Source: Anaerolineae bacterium (GTDB lineage Bacteria; Chloroflexota; Anaerolineae; Promineifilales; Promineifilaceae). From it: DNA of 64,000 bases. The stretch's first letter is position 1; each line of letters opens with the position of its first letter. The translations under genes and the position numbers were made by a program. The notes beneath the pieces are model-generated. The model was not told the DNA's origin, searched no databases, and saw only the letters and a list, made by a program, of their open reading frames with translations. This document shows, piece by piece, positions 8,918-17,087 of the stretch. The stretch is from positions 124,001 through 188,000 of the forward strand of contig JADLAX010000032.1 of NCBI GenBank assembly GCA_020848035.1. Reading direction: 5' to 3'.

Positions 8918-11104
8918 TCACCGTAGGAAGGCCTCGTGTAAACCGCCGTCCACGCTGATGATCTGGCCCGTTGTTTTGCTGAGCTGGCTGCTGGTGAGCA
9001 GGTAGGCTGCTTCGGCCTGGTCGGCCAGGGTGATGGGCGATTTGGTCAGGGTGCGCTGGGCGTAGAAGTGGGCCAGCTTGTCGCGCAGCGCCTCGGTTGT
9101 CTCGCCTTCATCGTGACCGATGCCGTACTTCACCAACGAACTGATGACCCGGTCGCGCGGGAACATGCTGCTGCCCTCGACGACGGTGGCCGGGGCCAGG
9201 CCATTCACCCGCACCAGCGGTGCCAGCTCGATGGCCAGCTCGCGCACCAGGTGATTGGCGGCCGCTTTGCTGGTATCGTAGGCCACGGAGCCTTTTTTGG
9301 CAACGGCCGCATTTACGCTCGTCGTCAGCACCAGGGTTCCCGTCAAGCCTTGCGCTTGCCAAATTTGCCGCGCTTCGTCGGCGATGAGGTAGCCGCCCTT
9401 GACGTTGACGGTGAAGGTGAGGTCCCACTGCGAGTCGGTGATACGGCCGTCCTTCGTCGGCGGCACAAACACCCCGGCCGTCACAATCACGTTGTCGAGG
9501 CCGCCGTAGGCCAAAATCACCTGGTTGAGCATTGCCTGTACCGATTCGCGATTGGTGATGTCGGCCCCCAGGCCAATGGCCGGGCCGCAGGCCGAGAGGC
9601 CCGTCCCGGCCACGCCGATGCCCATGCCGTATTTTTTTGTCAGTTCGTTGGCCGTTTCCTGCGCCGCCTCTCCATTCAAATCCACACAAACGACGTGTGC
9701 GCCTTCTTGCGCCACGCGGTGGGCCGTTGCTTTGCCAATACCGCTGCCCGCGCCAACGACGATGACGATGTTACGCGCCAGCTCTTTTTCCGGCGGCATG
9801 CGCTGCAACTTGGCTTCTTCCAACAGCCAATATTCGATGTCAAACGCTTCTTGCCGGGGCAAGCCCTGGTATTGGCTGATCGCTTCGGCGGCGCGCATCA
9901 CTTGAATGGCCAGGGCGTAAAATTCGGCCGTAACGCGGCTTTCGCTTTTGTTTTTGCCCCAGGCAATCAGCCCCACGCCGGGGATGAGAATGACCGTCGG
10001 GTTCGGGTCGCGCATGGCGGGGGAGTTGGGATGTTTGCACGCTTCGTAGTAGGCGGCGTAATCGTCACGGTAGGCCGCCAGGCCTCTTTCCAGCTTGCGC
10101 AGCAGGGCGGCAAAATCTTCGCTTTGCGGATTCCATTCCACGTACAGCGGCTTGATTTTGGTGCGCAGGAAATGGTCGGGGCAGCTGGTGCCGATCTCGG
10201 CCAGGCGGGCGGCGTCGTGGCTGTTGACAAATTCCAGCACGCTGTCGGTGACGTGCACGGTGCCGATAAACCGCGCCTGCTGCGACACCAGTCCGCGCAG
10301 CGTGGGCAGCAGCCGGATCAGCAGCGCCTCCCGTTCGGCTTCAGGCAGCGATTGGTATTTGGCACCGCCGAAAGTGGCTTCGCCTTTGTCGCGTTCGGTG
10401 ATGTAAACGGCCGCTTTCTCAATCAAATCCAGCGTCAGTTCGTAACACGCTTTGTCGTCATCGGCCCAGTTGATCAGGCCGTGCTGGCCCATCACCAACC
10501 CTTTGAGCTGCGGATTGGCGGTGGCCATCTCCCCCATCACCAGCCCCAAGTCGAAGCCGGGGCGCTGCCAGGGCACCCAGCCGACCTCGCCGCCGTACAC
10601 CGCTTGCGTCAGCTGCTGCTGGTCCTTGCTGGCGGCGATGGCGATGGCCGAGATGGGGTGCATATGGTCTACGTGCCGCGCCGGGATGAAGCCGTGCAGC
10701 GGGGTGTCGATGGAGCTGGCGCGGGGGTTGAGGTTGAAGGTGGTGTGCGGGTACATGCCCACCATTTTGTCCTCGATTTCCGTTTTGACGCCCTTCACGT
10801 CGGCGGCATCGTAGATTTTTTGCAGGCCAAGCAGCTTGTCCATGTAGAGCGAGGCGAAGTTGGCTCGGGTGGAGGTGCGCAGGTCGCCGCCGGAGCCTTT
10901 GACCCAGAGCACGTCCACTTTTTCGCCGGTCAGCGGGTCGGTCATGATAATTTTGGAGGACGTGTTGCCGCCGCCGGTGTTGGTGATGCGCTGGTCATCG
11001 CCCAGGATGTTGGAGCGGTAGCGCAGCCGCTCCACGGGATCGAGCTGGTCAGCGACGGCGTCGTCCCAGCGGTAGGTTACGTGTTGATACTGTTTTTGTG
11101 TCAT
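8918..11104 (-). CDS. rhaD: Bifunctional rhamnulose-1-phosphate aldolase / short-chain dehydrogenase
   Basis: A 728-residue fusion. The first about 420 residues are a class II aldolase/epimerase-type domain (GGNTSSK near residue 45, HVDHMHP near 145). Residues about 440 to the end form a short-chain dehydrogenase with the GAGSGIG nucleotide-binding loop and a YDTSK catalytic motif (Y-x3-K). The aldolase half splits L-rhamnulose 1-phosphate into dihydroxyacetone phosphate and L-lactaldehyde. The dehydrogenase half is expected to convert lactaldehyde to lactate (YuxG/RhaEW type). AAGGGG precedes the start. It sits between rhaB and lutA, which supports a channel from lactaldehyde to lactate to pyruvate. 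Confidence 0.93.
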   Translation of the reverse strand: MTQKQYQHVTYRWDDAVADQLDPVERLRYRSNILGDDQRITNTGGGNTSSKIIMTDPLTGEKVDVLWVKGSGGDLRTSTRANFASLYMDKLLGLQKIYDAADVKGVKTEIEDKMVGMYPHTTFNLNPRASSIDTPLHGFIPARHVDHMHPISAIAIAASKDQQQLTQAVYGGEVGWVPWQRPGFDLGLVMGEMATANPQLKGLVMGQHGLINWADDDKACYELTLDLIEKAAVYITERDKGEATFGGAKYQSLPEAEREALLIRLLPTLRGLVSQQARFIGTVHVTDSVLEFVNSHDAARLAEIGTSCPDHFLRTKIKPLYVEWNPQSEDFAALLRKLERGLAAYRDDYAAYYEACKHPNSPAMRDPNPTVILIPGVGLIAWGKNKSESRVTAEFYALAIQVMRAAEAISQYQGLPRQEAFDIEYWLLEEAKLQRMPPEKELARNIVIVVGAGSGIGKATAHRVAQEGAHVVCVDLNGEAAQETANELTKKYGMGIGVAGTGLSACGPAIGLGADITNRESVQAMLNQVILAYGGLDNVIVTAGVFVPPTKDGRITDSQWDLTFTVNVKGGYLIADEARQIWQAQGLTGTLVLTTSVNAAVAKKGSVAYDTSKAAANHLVRELAIELAPLVRVNGLAPATVVEGSSMFPRDRVISSLVKYGIGHDEGETTEALRDKLAHFYAQRTLTKSPITLADQAEAAYLLTSSQLSKTTGQIISVDGGLHEAFLR

Positions 11105-11136
11105 GGTTTCCCCTTGTTCAGGCGCGCGGCCTGGGT

Positions 11137-12576
11137 TTATTGGTTTAACAGGTTTTGGTAACGGCCGTAGGCGTCAGCGTAAACGGCCGCATCCTCTGGC
11201 TCATATCGTTTCAACTCAGCCATGCCCGCCACAATGTCACGTGCTTGCTGCAAATTGGCAATCTCGCCCAGGGTGATGAGCTGCACCAGGGCATTGCCCA
11301 TCACCGTCGCCTCGATGGGGCCAGCGACAACCGGCAGGCCGGTGGCGTTGGCCGTCAGCTGGTTGAGCAGCTGGTTTTGCGTGCCGCCGCCCACAATGTG
11401 GAGCGTGGCGACTGGCTGATTGGAGACGGCCTGAACCAGTTCGAGCACCTCCCGGTAGGCCAGCGCCAGGCTTTCCAGCACGCTGCGCACCACTGCGCCG
11501 ACCGTTTGGGGCATGGGCTGGCCGGTTTGCTGGCAAAGGTCGCGGATGTGTTGGGGGTGGTCGCCGGGCTGGAGGAAGATGGGATTGTTGGGGTTGAAAA
11601 CGGCCGTAAGCGGCTCAGATTTTTCGGCCAGCTGCACCAGCTCGCCATAGGAATATTCTTGCCCGGCGGCGGCCCAGGTGGCGCGGCACTGCTGCAAAAT
11701 CCACAGCCCCATCACGTTTTTCAGCAGGCGGTAGGTGCCGTAAACGCCCCCCTCGTTGGTGACGTTGGCCGCCAGCGCCTGTGGCGTGAGGATGGGTTGG
11801 GGCACTTCCAGCCCGACCAGACTCCAGGTGCCGCTGCTGATGTAGGCAAAATCTGGGGTCGTCGTGGGCACAGCCGCCACGGCGCTGCCCGTGTCGTGGC
11901 AGGCCGGAGCAATTACCGGGATGCCGTCGTAGCGGCCCAGTTTGGTTCCCGGCGGCACAATCTCAGGAAAGATGCGGCTGGGAATGCCCAGCTGGTCCAT
12001 CAGCTCTGTGGCCCAGGTACCAGTGCTGGGATTAAACAGCTGCGTGGTGGTGGCGTTGCTAAATTCGCACACCTTGGCCCCGGTGAGCCAGTAGTTGAGC
12101 AGATCGGGCGCGGTTAAAAAGGTGGCGGCGATTTCCAGCTGGGGCGAGCCGGATTTGACCAGGCTGAGCAGCTGGTAGAGGGTGTTGATGGGCATGAACT
12201 GAATGCCGGTTTGGGCGAAAATTTCCGCTTTTGGCACTTTGGTGAAAGCTGATTCCATCATGTGGGTGGTACGGCCGTCGCGATAATGCACCGGGTTGCC
12301 AATCAAACGGCCGTGTTTGTCCAGCAGCCCAAAATCGATGCCCCAGGTATCCACGCCAATGCTGGCCGGGTGCAGCGCCTTACCTTTGGCAATGCCCGTC
12401 TGAATGTCGTCCCACAGCTGCAAGAAGTTCCAATGCAGCGTGCCGTTGAGGGTGACGGCCGTGTTGGGGAAGCGGTGTAGTTCCTGGAGGTGGAGGGAAC
12501 GGCCGTCGAACCCCACCGCCATCACCCGCCCCGATTCAGCCCCCAAATCCACCGCCAAAACTGTTTTCTTTGCCAT
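11137..12576 (-). CDS. rhaB: L-rhamnulokinase
   Basis: The 479-residue FGGY-family kinase has the N-terminal ATPase loop VDLGAESGRVMAV, substrate-region IGVDTWGIDFGLLD near residue 75, SSGTWSLVG near 260 and HIVGGGTQNQLLNQ near 395, all typical of RhaB. It phosphorylates L-rhamnulose at O1 in the cytoplasm. The gene lies 32 bases upstream of the aldolase fusion. Its start is only 55 bases from the divergent toxin-antitoxin gene pair, which separates it from rhaI, so it may depend on its own promoter. Confidence 0.95.
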   Translation of the reverse strand: MAKKTVLAVDLGAESGRVMAVGFDGRSLHLQELHRFPNTAVTLNGTLHWNFLQLWDDIQTGIAKGKALHPASIGVDTWGIDFGLLDKHGRLIGNPVHYRDGRTTHMMESAFTKVPKAEIFAQTGIQFMPINTLYQLLSLVKSGSPQLEIAATFLTAPDLLNYWLTGAKVCEFSNATTTQLFNPSTGTWATELMDQLGIPSRIFPEIVPPGTKLGRYDGIPVIAPACHDTGSAVAAVPTTTPDFAYISSGTWSLVGLEVPQPILTPQALAANVTNEGGVYGTYRLLKNVMGLWILQQCRATWAAAGQEYSYGELVQLAEKSEPLTAVFNPNNPIFLQPGDHPQHIRDLCQQTGQPMPQTVGAVVRSVLESLALAYREVLELVQAVSNQPVATLHIVGGGTQNQLLNQLTANATGLPVVAGPIEATVMGNALVQLITLGEIANLQQARDIVAGMAELKRYEPEDAAVYADAYGRYQNLLNQ

Positions 12577-12586
12577 AAAAAACCTA

Positions 12587-12595
12587 TGCTATAAT
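12587..12595 (+). promoter_or_regulatory. Extended -10 promoter of the toxin-antitoxin pair
   Basis: TGCTATAAT is a perfect TATAAT preceded by a TGn extension. It lies about 36 bases before the antitoxin start and overlaps the 5' leader of the divergent rhaB gene. No good -35 box is visible. Confidence 0.55.
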
Positions 12596-12631
12596 GTTTT
12601 CATTCGGAAAGATGATGTGGAGTAAAACCTA

Positions 12632-12910
12632 ATGTCACAATTAACAGCAATTACATTTGACGCAGTATTAGAAGATGACAACATTACCATTCCAGCAAAC
12701 TATCGTGATGAAGTTGTCGCCCTTTTCAAAAACAAGAAGGTAAAGGTTACTGTCGAGCCTGCCGAGAATGTTGACGACGCTTCCGAACAATCCTCCACAA
12801 TGGATGAATGGCAGAAAACGCACACCAGCTTTATACAGTTTCTTATGGAAAACCCGATAAAGATTGCTCATCCCGTTCGGTTAACTAAGGAAGAATTGCA
12901 TGAGCGATAA
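12632..12910 (+). CDS. Putative antitoxin of a VapBC-like pair
   Basis: A 92-residue acidic protein whose N-terminal part (TFDAVLEDDNITIPANY) looks like a short strand-rich DNA-binding antitoxin end. The C-terminal part is helical and could wrap the toxin. GGAG about ten bases before the ATG supports the start. Its 3' end overlaps the PIN toxin gene by 11 bases, the usual arrangement for VapB-VapC. The exact antitoxin family was not recognised. Its base composition is lower in GC than the flanking rhamnose genes, suggesting it arrived separately. Confidence 0.72.
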   Translation: MSQLTAITFDAVLEDDNITIPANYRDEVVALFKNKKVKVTVEPAENVDDASEQSSTMDEWQKTHTSFIQFLMENPIKIAHPVRLTKEELHER

Positions 12911-13331
12911 CGGCCGTAAAGTTTTAGTTGATAGTAATGTTTGGTTATACATCTTCCTGCCTGGACAAGATGATGTCAAAAGTCAAGTTGCCACGCAGCT
13001 GGTAGCTGAACATGCCCAAAACATTGTTGTAAGCACTCAGGTTATTAACGAAACGGTTCGCAATATTCGTTATAACCAGGTCATGAGCGAACTGCGAATC
13101 CGTGATTTGGTCAACAGCTTTTACCAAGATTACCCAGTCATCCAGATGAATCAAGACATTCAGCTTCGCGCTTCATTCTTACGTGAAAAGTACTCGATTT
13201 CTTATTGGGACAGCTTACTTGCTTCCGCTGGGCTTGAATTTCAAGCCGAAATTTTGCTCTCTGAAGATATGCAAGATGGCCTCGTCATTGATGATCAAAT
13301 GGCTATCATGAACCCTTTTGCCGCTCGCTAA
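12900..13331 (+). CDS. vapC: PIN-domain toxin (VapC-like ribonuclease)
   Basis: A 143-residue PIN domain. The acidic metal-binding residues can be placed at D11 (VLVDSNVWLY), a glutamate in QVINETVRN near residue 56, an aspartate in SYWDSLLAS near 100 and one in LLSEDMQDG near 120. The family cleaves RNA with Mg2+ and is held inactive by the cognate antitoxin. It overlaps the upstream antitoxin gene and ends one base from the rhaI stop codon on the other strand, so the pair fits tightly between two rhamnose genes. Confidence 0.85.
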   Translation: MSDNGRKVLVDSNVWLYIFLPGQDDVKSQVATQLVAEHAQNIVVSTQVINETVRNIRYNQVMSELRIRDLVNSFYQDYPVIQMNQDIQLRASFLREKYSISYWDSLLASAGLEFQAEILLSEDMQDGLVIDDQMAIMNPFAAR

Positions 13332-13332
13332 C

Positions 13333-14589
13333 TTAGCGATTTGCCAGAACTTTTTCCTCGTAAGCCCGAATTTCAGCCATAAACGCATAGCCCACCGGCA
13401 CACTTTGCTGCTGGCAGTATTGGTCCCAGACTGCGCCGAACGGCAGCCCTTTGAGCTCTTCCAGCAGAGCCAGGCGGGCGGTGAAATCGCCTGCTGCTTC
13501 TAGCTGATGCAGCTGGTCGATTGGCTCCAGCAGGGCCAGCAGCAGGGCGCGCAGCGCATTGCGTGTGCCGATCGTCCAGGCGGCGACGCGGTTGATGCTG
13601 GCGTCGAAGAAGTCCAGGCCGATGTGGGTGCGGTTCAGGAAATGGCCGCGTACCAGCTCTTGCATAATCGCTTGCAGTTCGTCGGTGAGGGTGACCACGT
13701 GGTCGCTGTCCCAGCGCACCCCCCGACTGACATGCAGCAGCAGCTCTGGCACGTACAGCAGTACGGCCGAAATTTTGTCGGCGATCGTTTCGGTGGGGTG
13801 GAAGTGGCCCGCATCCAGGCAGAGCAGCTTTTGCCGCGAGCTGGCGTAACCCAGGTAAAATTCGTGCGACCCCACGACGTAGCTTTCGGAACCAATGCCA
13901 AACAGCTTGCACTCGACGGCGTCCAGGTTGTGGGCGGGGTCTAGCGGCCTGGCGAAGACCTGATCCAGAGCGTCTTGCAGGCGCTGGCGCGGGGCGAGGC
14001 GGTCTACCGGGGTGTCTTTGTAGCCATCGGGAATCCAGAGGTTGGTAACGGCCGTACTGCCCAACTCCCGCCCAAAATACGCCCCAATCTCCCGGCTGGC
14101 AATGCAATGCTCAATCCAGAATTGACGAATGCCTGCGTCTGGATGGGCCAGGGTAAAGCCATCGTCGGCCAGGGGATGGGAGAAGCAGGTGGGGTTGAAA
14201 TCGACGCCGTGGTGGTGGGCTTTGGCCCAATCGAGCCAGCCGGCAAAATGCTCCGGGCGGATTTCGTTGCGCGGCACTTTTTGGTCCGTTTCCAGGTAGA
14301 TGGCGTGTAAATTGAGCCGGTGTGTGCCGGGGATGAGGCGGTAGGCCAGGTCCAAATCCTGGCGCAGCTCGTCGGCAGTGCGGGCCTTGCCGGGGTAATT
14401 GCCGGTGGCCATAATGCCGCCGCTCAGGCCGCGCGCCGGGTCTTCAAAGCCGCCCACGTCATCCCCCTGCCAGCAGTGCAGGCTGATGGGAATGGTGGCC
14501 AGTTTTTGCAGCGCGGCGTCGGTGTCCACACCGAGCGCGGCGTAGCGTTCTTTGGCTAAGGCGTAGGCTTGTTCGGTTGGGTTGCTCAT
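13333..14589 (-). CDS. rhaI: L-rhamnose isomerase
   Basis: The 418-residue protein matches the RhaI type of L-rhamnose isomerase (xylose-isomerase-like barrel, as in Pseudomonas stutzeri). Features include [14 protein letters not shown] near residue 36, the substrate/metal region [16 protein letters not shown] near 155, and [22 protein letters not shown] and [10 protein letters not shown] further on. It converts L-rhamnose to L-rhamnulose. The gene is downstream of rhaM on the minus strand, separated by a perfect hairpin, and is convergent with the toxin gene. Confidence 0.94.
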   Translation of the reverse strand: MSNPTEQAYALAKERYAALGVDTDAALQKLATIPISLHCWQGDDVGGFEDPARGLSGGIMATGNYPGKARTADELRQDLDLAYRLIPGTHRLNLHAIYLETDQKVPRNEIRPEHFAGWLDWAKAHHHGVDFNPTCFSHPLADDGFTLAHPDAGIRQFWIEHCIASREIGAYFGRELGSTAVTNLWIPDGYKDTPVDRLAPRQRLQDALDQVFARPLDPAHNLDAVECKLFGIGSESYVVGSHEFYLGYASSRQKLLCLDAGHFHPTETIADKISAVLLYVPELLLHVSRGVRWDSDHVVTLTDELQAIMQELVRGHFLNRTHIGLDFFDASINRVAAWTIGTRNALRALLLALLEPIDQLHQLEAAGDFTARLALLEELKGLPFGAVWDQYCQQQSVPVGYAFMAEIRAYEEKVLANR

Positions 14590-14605
14590 AATTGCTTCCT
14601 AGTGC

Positions 14606-14638
14606 ATTTTCCCGGAAACTCCGAGTTTCCGGGAAAAT
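14606..14638. repeat. Perfect 15-base-pair hairpin between rhaM and rhaI
   Basis: ATTTTCCCGGAAACT (14606-14620) and AGTTTCCGGGAAAAT (14624-14638) are exact complements with a three-base loop. No U-tract follows on the transcribed strand, so an mRNA processing or stability stem is more likely than a terminator. Confidence 0.75.
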
Positions 14639-14641
14639 CGG

Positions 14642-14965
14642 TTAATCGAGGTGAAACACTTCTTCGAGTTCCACCATGGTTTTGTCAGGATGTGCCCCGT
14701 CGGGCGATTCGAAGTAGGGGGCCATGAATTCCTGCCATTTGGCGTTGATCGTCTCCCCATCCATGCCGTCCAGGGCAGCCTGAAAGCTGTCGGGTGTTTC
14801 AAAGTAGCCAAAAAGCGTGCCATCTGCGCGCATGAAGAGGGAGTAGTTGTGCCAGCCTGTGCGGCTGAGCGCTTCCAGCATTTCGGGCCAGACGGCCGTA
14901 TGATGCTTTTTGTATTCCTCGATCATGTCTGGTTTGACTTTGAGCAAAAAACCAACTCGTTTCAT
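14642..14965 (-). CDS. rhaM: L-rhamnose mutarotase
   Basis: A 107-residue RhaM/YiiL protein from the ATG at 14965. A longer in-frame extension upstream reads through the antisense of the rhamnosidase gene and is rejected. The conserved dimeric ferredoxin-like fold is shown by RVGFLLKVKPDMIEEYKKHH at the N terminus, then VWPEMLEAL, NYSLFMRADGTLFGYFE and the C-terminal VFHLD. It interconverts alpha and beta anomers of L-rhamnose for the isomerase, and its place beside rhaI fits. Confidence 0.95.
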   Translation of the reverse strand: MKRVGFLLKVKPDMIEEYKKHHTAVWPEMLEALSRTGWHNYSLFMRADGTLFGYFETPDSFQAALDGMDGETINAKWQEFMAPYFESPDGAHPDKTMVELEEVFHLD

Positions 14966-14979
14966 GATTTCTCCAATTT

Positions 14980-15046
14980 TTAGTGGCTCGTGGCTGGTGG
15001 TTAAGTGGCTGGAAAAACGAACAACTAGCCACCAGCCACTATTGAC
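14980..15046. repeat. Intergenic inverted repeat of GTGGCTGGTGG words
   Basis: Arms AGTGGCTCGTGGCTGGTGG and CTAGCCACCAGCCACT flank a short loop between rhaM and the rhamnosidase gene. Similar words (GTGGTTGGTGGCTGG, CACGAGCCACTAA) recur at 38234-38300, so it is a dispersed hairpin family. Confidence 0.65.
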
Positions 15047-17087
15047 TAAATATCTTTGCCAGATGGTAACGTGGGTGGGCCGAAAAGGCGTGGCATTGCG
15101 AGCCGTCGGGAAAGTCGACGTTCCAGTTTTCCCAGGTGGTGGGGTAGCCTTGGTTGACCCATCTTCCCCAGCGCCGTTTGATGATGTCGAGGCTGGCTGG
15201 CGTACGGCCGTATTTCCCCAAACACTCAAAAATATAGTGATGCATAAACGGACTGGCCAGCACCATTTCCCCGTCTTCGTGCGCATCCCGCTCGTTCAGG
15301 GAGCGGGCGATGATTTGGTCCAGCAGGGCATCCGCTTCAGCAGGCGTGGCGGTGCCGGTGAGCAGGGCCATCGCCGCGCCCAGCTGGGAGTAAGTGGTGT
15401 GGGCGAGATCGTCGTGGAAACGGCCGTTCGCCACAAACCCATCCCGGCATCTTTGTTGCAGCCTACCCGCCGCTGTTTGCCAAAAGGTTGCCATCTTTGG
15501 CTCAAACTGTTTGGCCAGCTCCGTGGCGATTTGCAGCGCCAGCACCACGTGCAAATTAAACACCAAATGCGGGTCGCTTTGCGCCGTGGCCGACCAGTCG
15601 ATGTAAAAACGGCGACCTGGCGGATGGATCAGCAGGCCAGCCTCGTTTTGCAGCCCCAGCAGGGCGGCGAGCACCTGCTTGAGCGTCGGCCAGAGCTGGC
15701 GCACCAGCGCCGCATCGCCCGACTGCTGCCAGTAGAGCCCCAGCAGTTCCACCCACATGGCGCTGTAGCGGGGGATGGTGTAGGCGTGCACCTCGGCGGG
15801 GGCCACACTGGGCAAAATGCCGTCGGGATAAATGCCTTGGGCGGTGTCCAGGAGGATGGTTTGTAACGGCCGTACATCTTCCCCCATCGCGCTTAAACTC
15901 AATGCCTGCGGCAGCGCGTCGCCCAGCCACTGCGAGCTTTCGCGCCAGACGCAATCCACAAACGTTTCTTGCAGGCAGGCGTGCAGCGTGTTTTCACACA
16001 GCGTCACAATGCCGTCCAGCAGCTCGTCGCCAGTGGTCAGTGGCTTGGTGATGGCCAGCGGATACTCGGCGATGCGCACGTGCGGCGTGAGCTGCACATT
16101 TTCAGCTGCGCCCATCAGTTGGAAAAGGACATACCGCCCGCCGCGCATCGCAAATGGCTCGATGGTTTGGCTGCCGGGCCGCAGCGTAAAAAAGTCCGTG
16201 GGACGCATGCGGCAATAGGTGGTTGGGTCGGAAATGATGAGTTGGCCAACGGCCGTTTTCTCCGCATAGGTGATGGCTAACTGCTCGCCGCCGCTGGCGT
16301 TTTTAACCTCTGCCCAGCCGTGGCAGGTGTGGGCGCGGCCTAAATCGAATAACCAACTTTCTACCCTCACCCCAGCCCTCTCCCTCAAAGGGAGAGGGAG
16401 CCAATCCCCTCCCCCTCTCAGGGGGAGGGCCAGGGTGGGGGGCCGCTCTACCAGCAGGGGCGTGATGCGCTTTTGCAAACCGGACCAAATTGGCCCGTCA
16501 GCCCCGGCCACCACGCGGGCGGGTGACCAGTGGCTGTCGTCGAAATCAGGCACTTGCCAATCTTCCACCCGGTTCCAATCCCGTCGCTCCACGCCGCTGC
16601 CGTAAATGGAAATGCGCGGCACGTCGCTGGCAAAAGAGTCATCACGACTGGTGCGCCAACGGCCGTTGGTCACCAAAACAACCGCGCCATCCACCTCAAC
16701 CCAGGCCAGCAGCCCCGCTGCCGCGCGATGTACCGCGCTAAAATGCGAGTAGCCTGGCTGGTACACCTGCACCGCCAGTACATTTTTGCCCACGGCAAGC
16801 TGGTTGGTGATGTCCAGCACGTCCATTTTTTGGGCGTGGGGCCAGCTGCGCGCGGGGCCACGGTGGTGGAAACGGCCGTTGACCCACAGCTTGTAGCGCG
16901 AATCGGCCGTGATCCACAAAATCACTTTGCCAGCCCCGTCCCATTCCCACGATGGCGATCTGAAATTGAGAGTCACCTCGTGTAGATCGAAGGGGTGAGG
17001 GGGGGCAATCCAGACGGCCGTTTCCGGCGCTTGGATTTGCAACGCGTCAGGCTGGGGCCAGGGTGCCATACTGCTTCGCCAGCTCAT
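15039..17087 (-). CDS. Alpha-L-rhamnosidase (GH78-like)
   Basis: A 682-residue protein with an N-terminal beta-sandwich (ADSRYKLWVNGR, VLAVQVYQPGYSHF) and a C-terminal (alpha/alpha)6 barrel. FVDCVWRESSQWLGDALPQ near residue 385 corresponds to the GH78 active-site block. It is predicted to release L-rhamnose from glycosides or polysaccharides. No signal peptide is seen, so it may act on imported oligosaccharides in the cytoplasm. It is shorter than many GH78 enzymes (about 900 residues). The start at 17087 overlaps the upstream URO-D-like gene; ATG 17069 is an alternative. Residues about 216-242 are encoded by a palindromic repeat (see 16362-16440), an in-frame insertion that would loop out of the fold. 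Confidence 0.88.
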   Translation of the reverse strand: MSWRSSMAPWPQPDALQIQAPETAVWIAPPHPFDLHEVTLNFRSPSWEWDGAGKVILWITADSRYKLWVNGRFHHRGPARSWPHAQKMDVLDITNQLAVGKNVLAVQVYQPGYSHFSAVHRAAAGLLAWVEVDGAVVLVTNGRWRTSRDDSFASDVPRISIYGSGVERRDWNRVEDWQVPDFDDSHWSPARVVAGADGPIWSGLQKRITPLLVERPPTLALPLRGGGDWLPLPLRERAGVRVESWLFDLGRAHTCHGWAEVKNASGGEQLAITYAEKTAVGQLIISDPTTYCRMRPTDFFTLRPGSQTIEPFAMRGGRYVLFQLMGAAENVQLTPHVRIAEYPLAITKPLTTGDELLDGIVTLCENTLHACLQETFVDCVWRESSQWLGDALPQALSLSAMGEDVRPLQTILLDTAQGIYPDGILPSVAPAEVHAYTIPRYSAMWVELLGLYWQQSGDAALVRQLWPTLKQVLAALLGLQNEAGLLIHPPGRRFYIDWSATAQSDPHLVFNLHVVLALQIATELAKQFEPKMATFWQTAAGRLQQRCRDGFVANGRFHDDLAHTTYSQLGAAMALLTGTATPAEADALLDQIIARSLNERDAHEDGEMVLASPFMHHYIFECLGKYGRTPASLDIIKRRWGRWVNQGYPTTWENWNVDFPDGSQCHAFSAHPRYHLAKIFSQ
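16362..16440. repeat. Palindromic repeat inserted in frame inside the rhamnosidase gene
   Basis: Two nested inverted arms, CTCTCCCTC/GAGAGGG and CCCTCACCCCAGCCC/GGGCCAGGGTGGGG, give the codons for a Pro/Leu/Arg/Gly-rich stretch (PTLALPLRGGGDWLPLP...). A structurally similar element lies between genes at 42146-42222, so this looks like an intergenic palindrome that landed in a gene without breaking the frame. Confidence 0.75.

Noticed and set aside
14642..15286. A 214-residue version of the rhamnose mutarotase
   Set aside because: The N-terminal half is antisense of the rhamnosidase and a repeat; RhaM proteins are about 105 residues.
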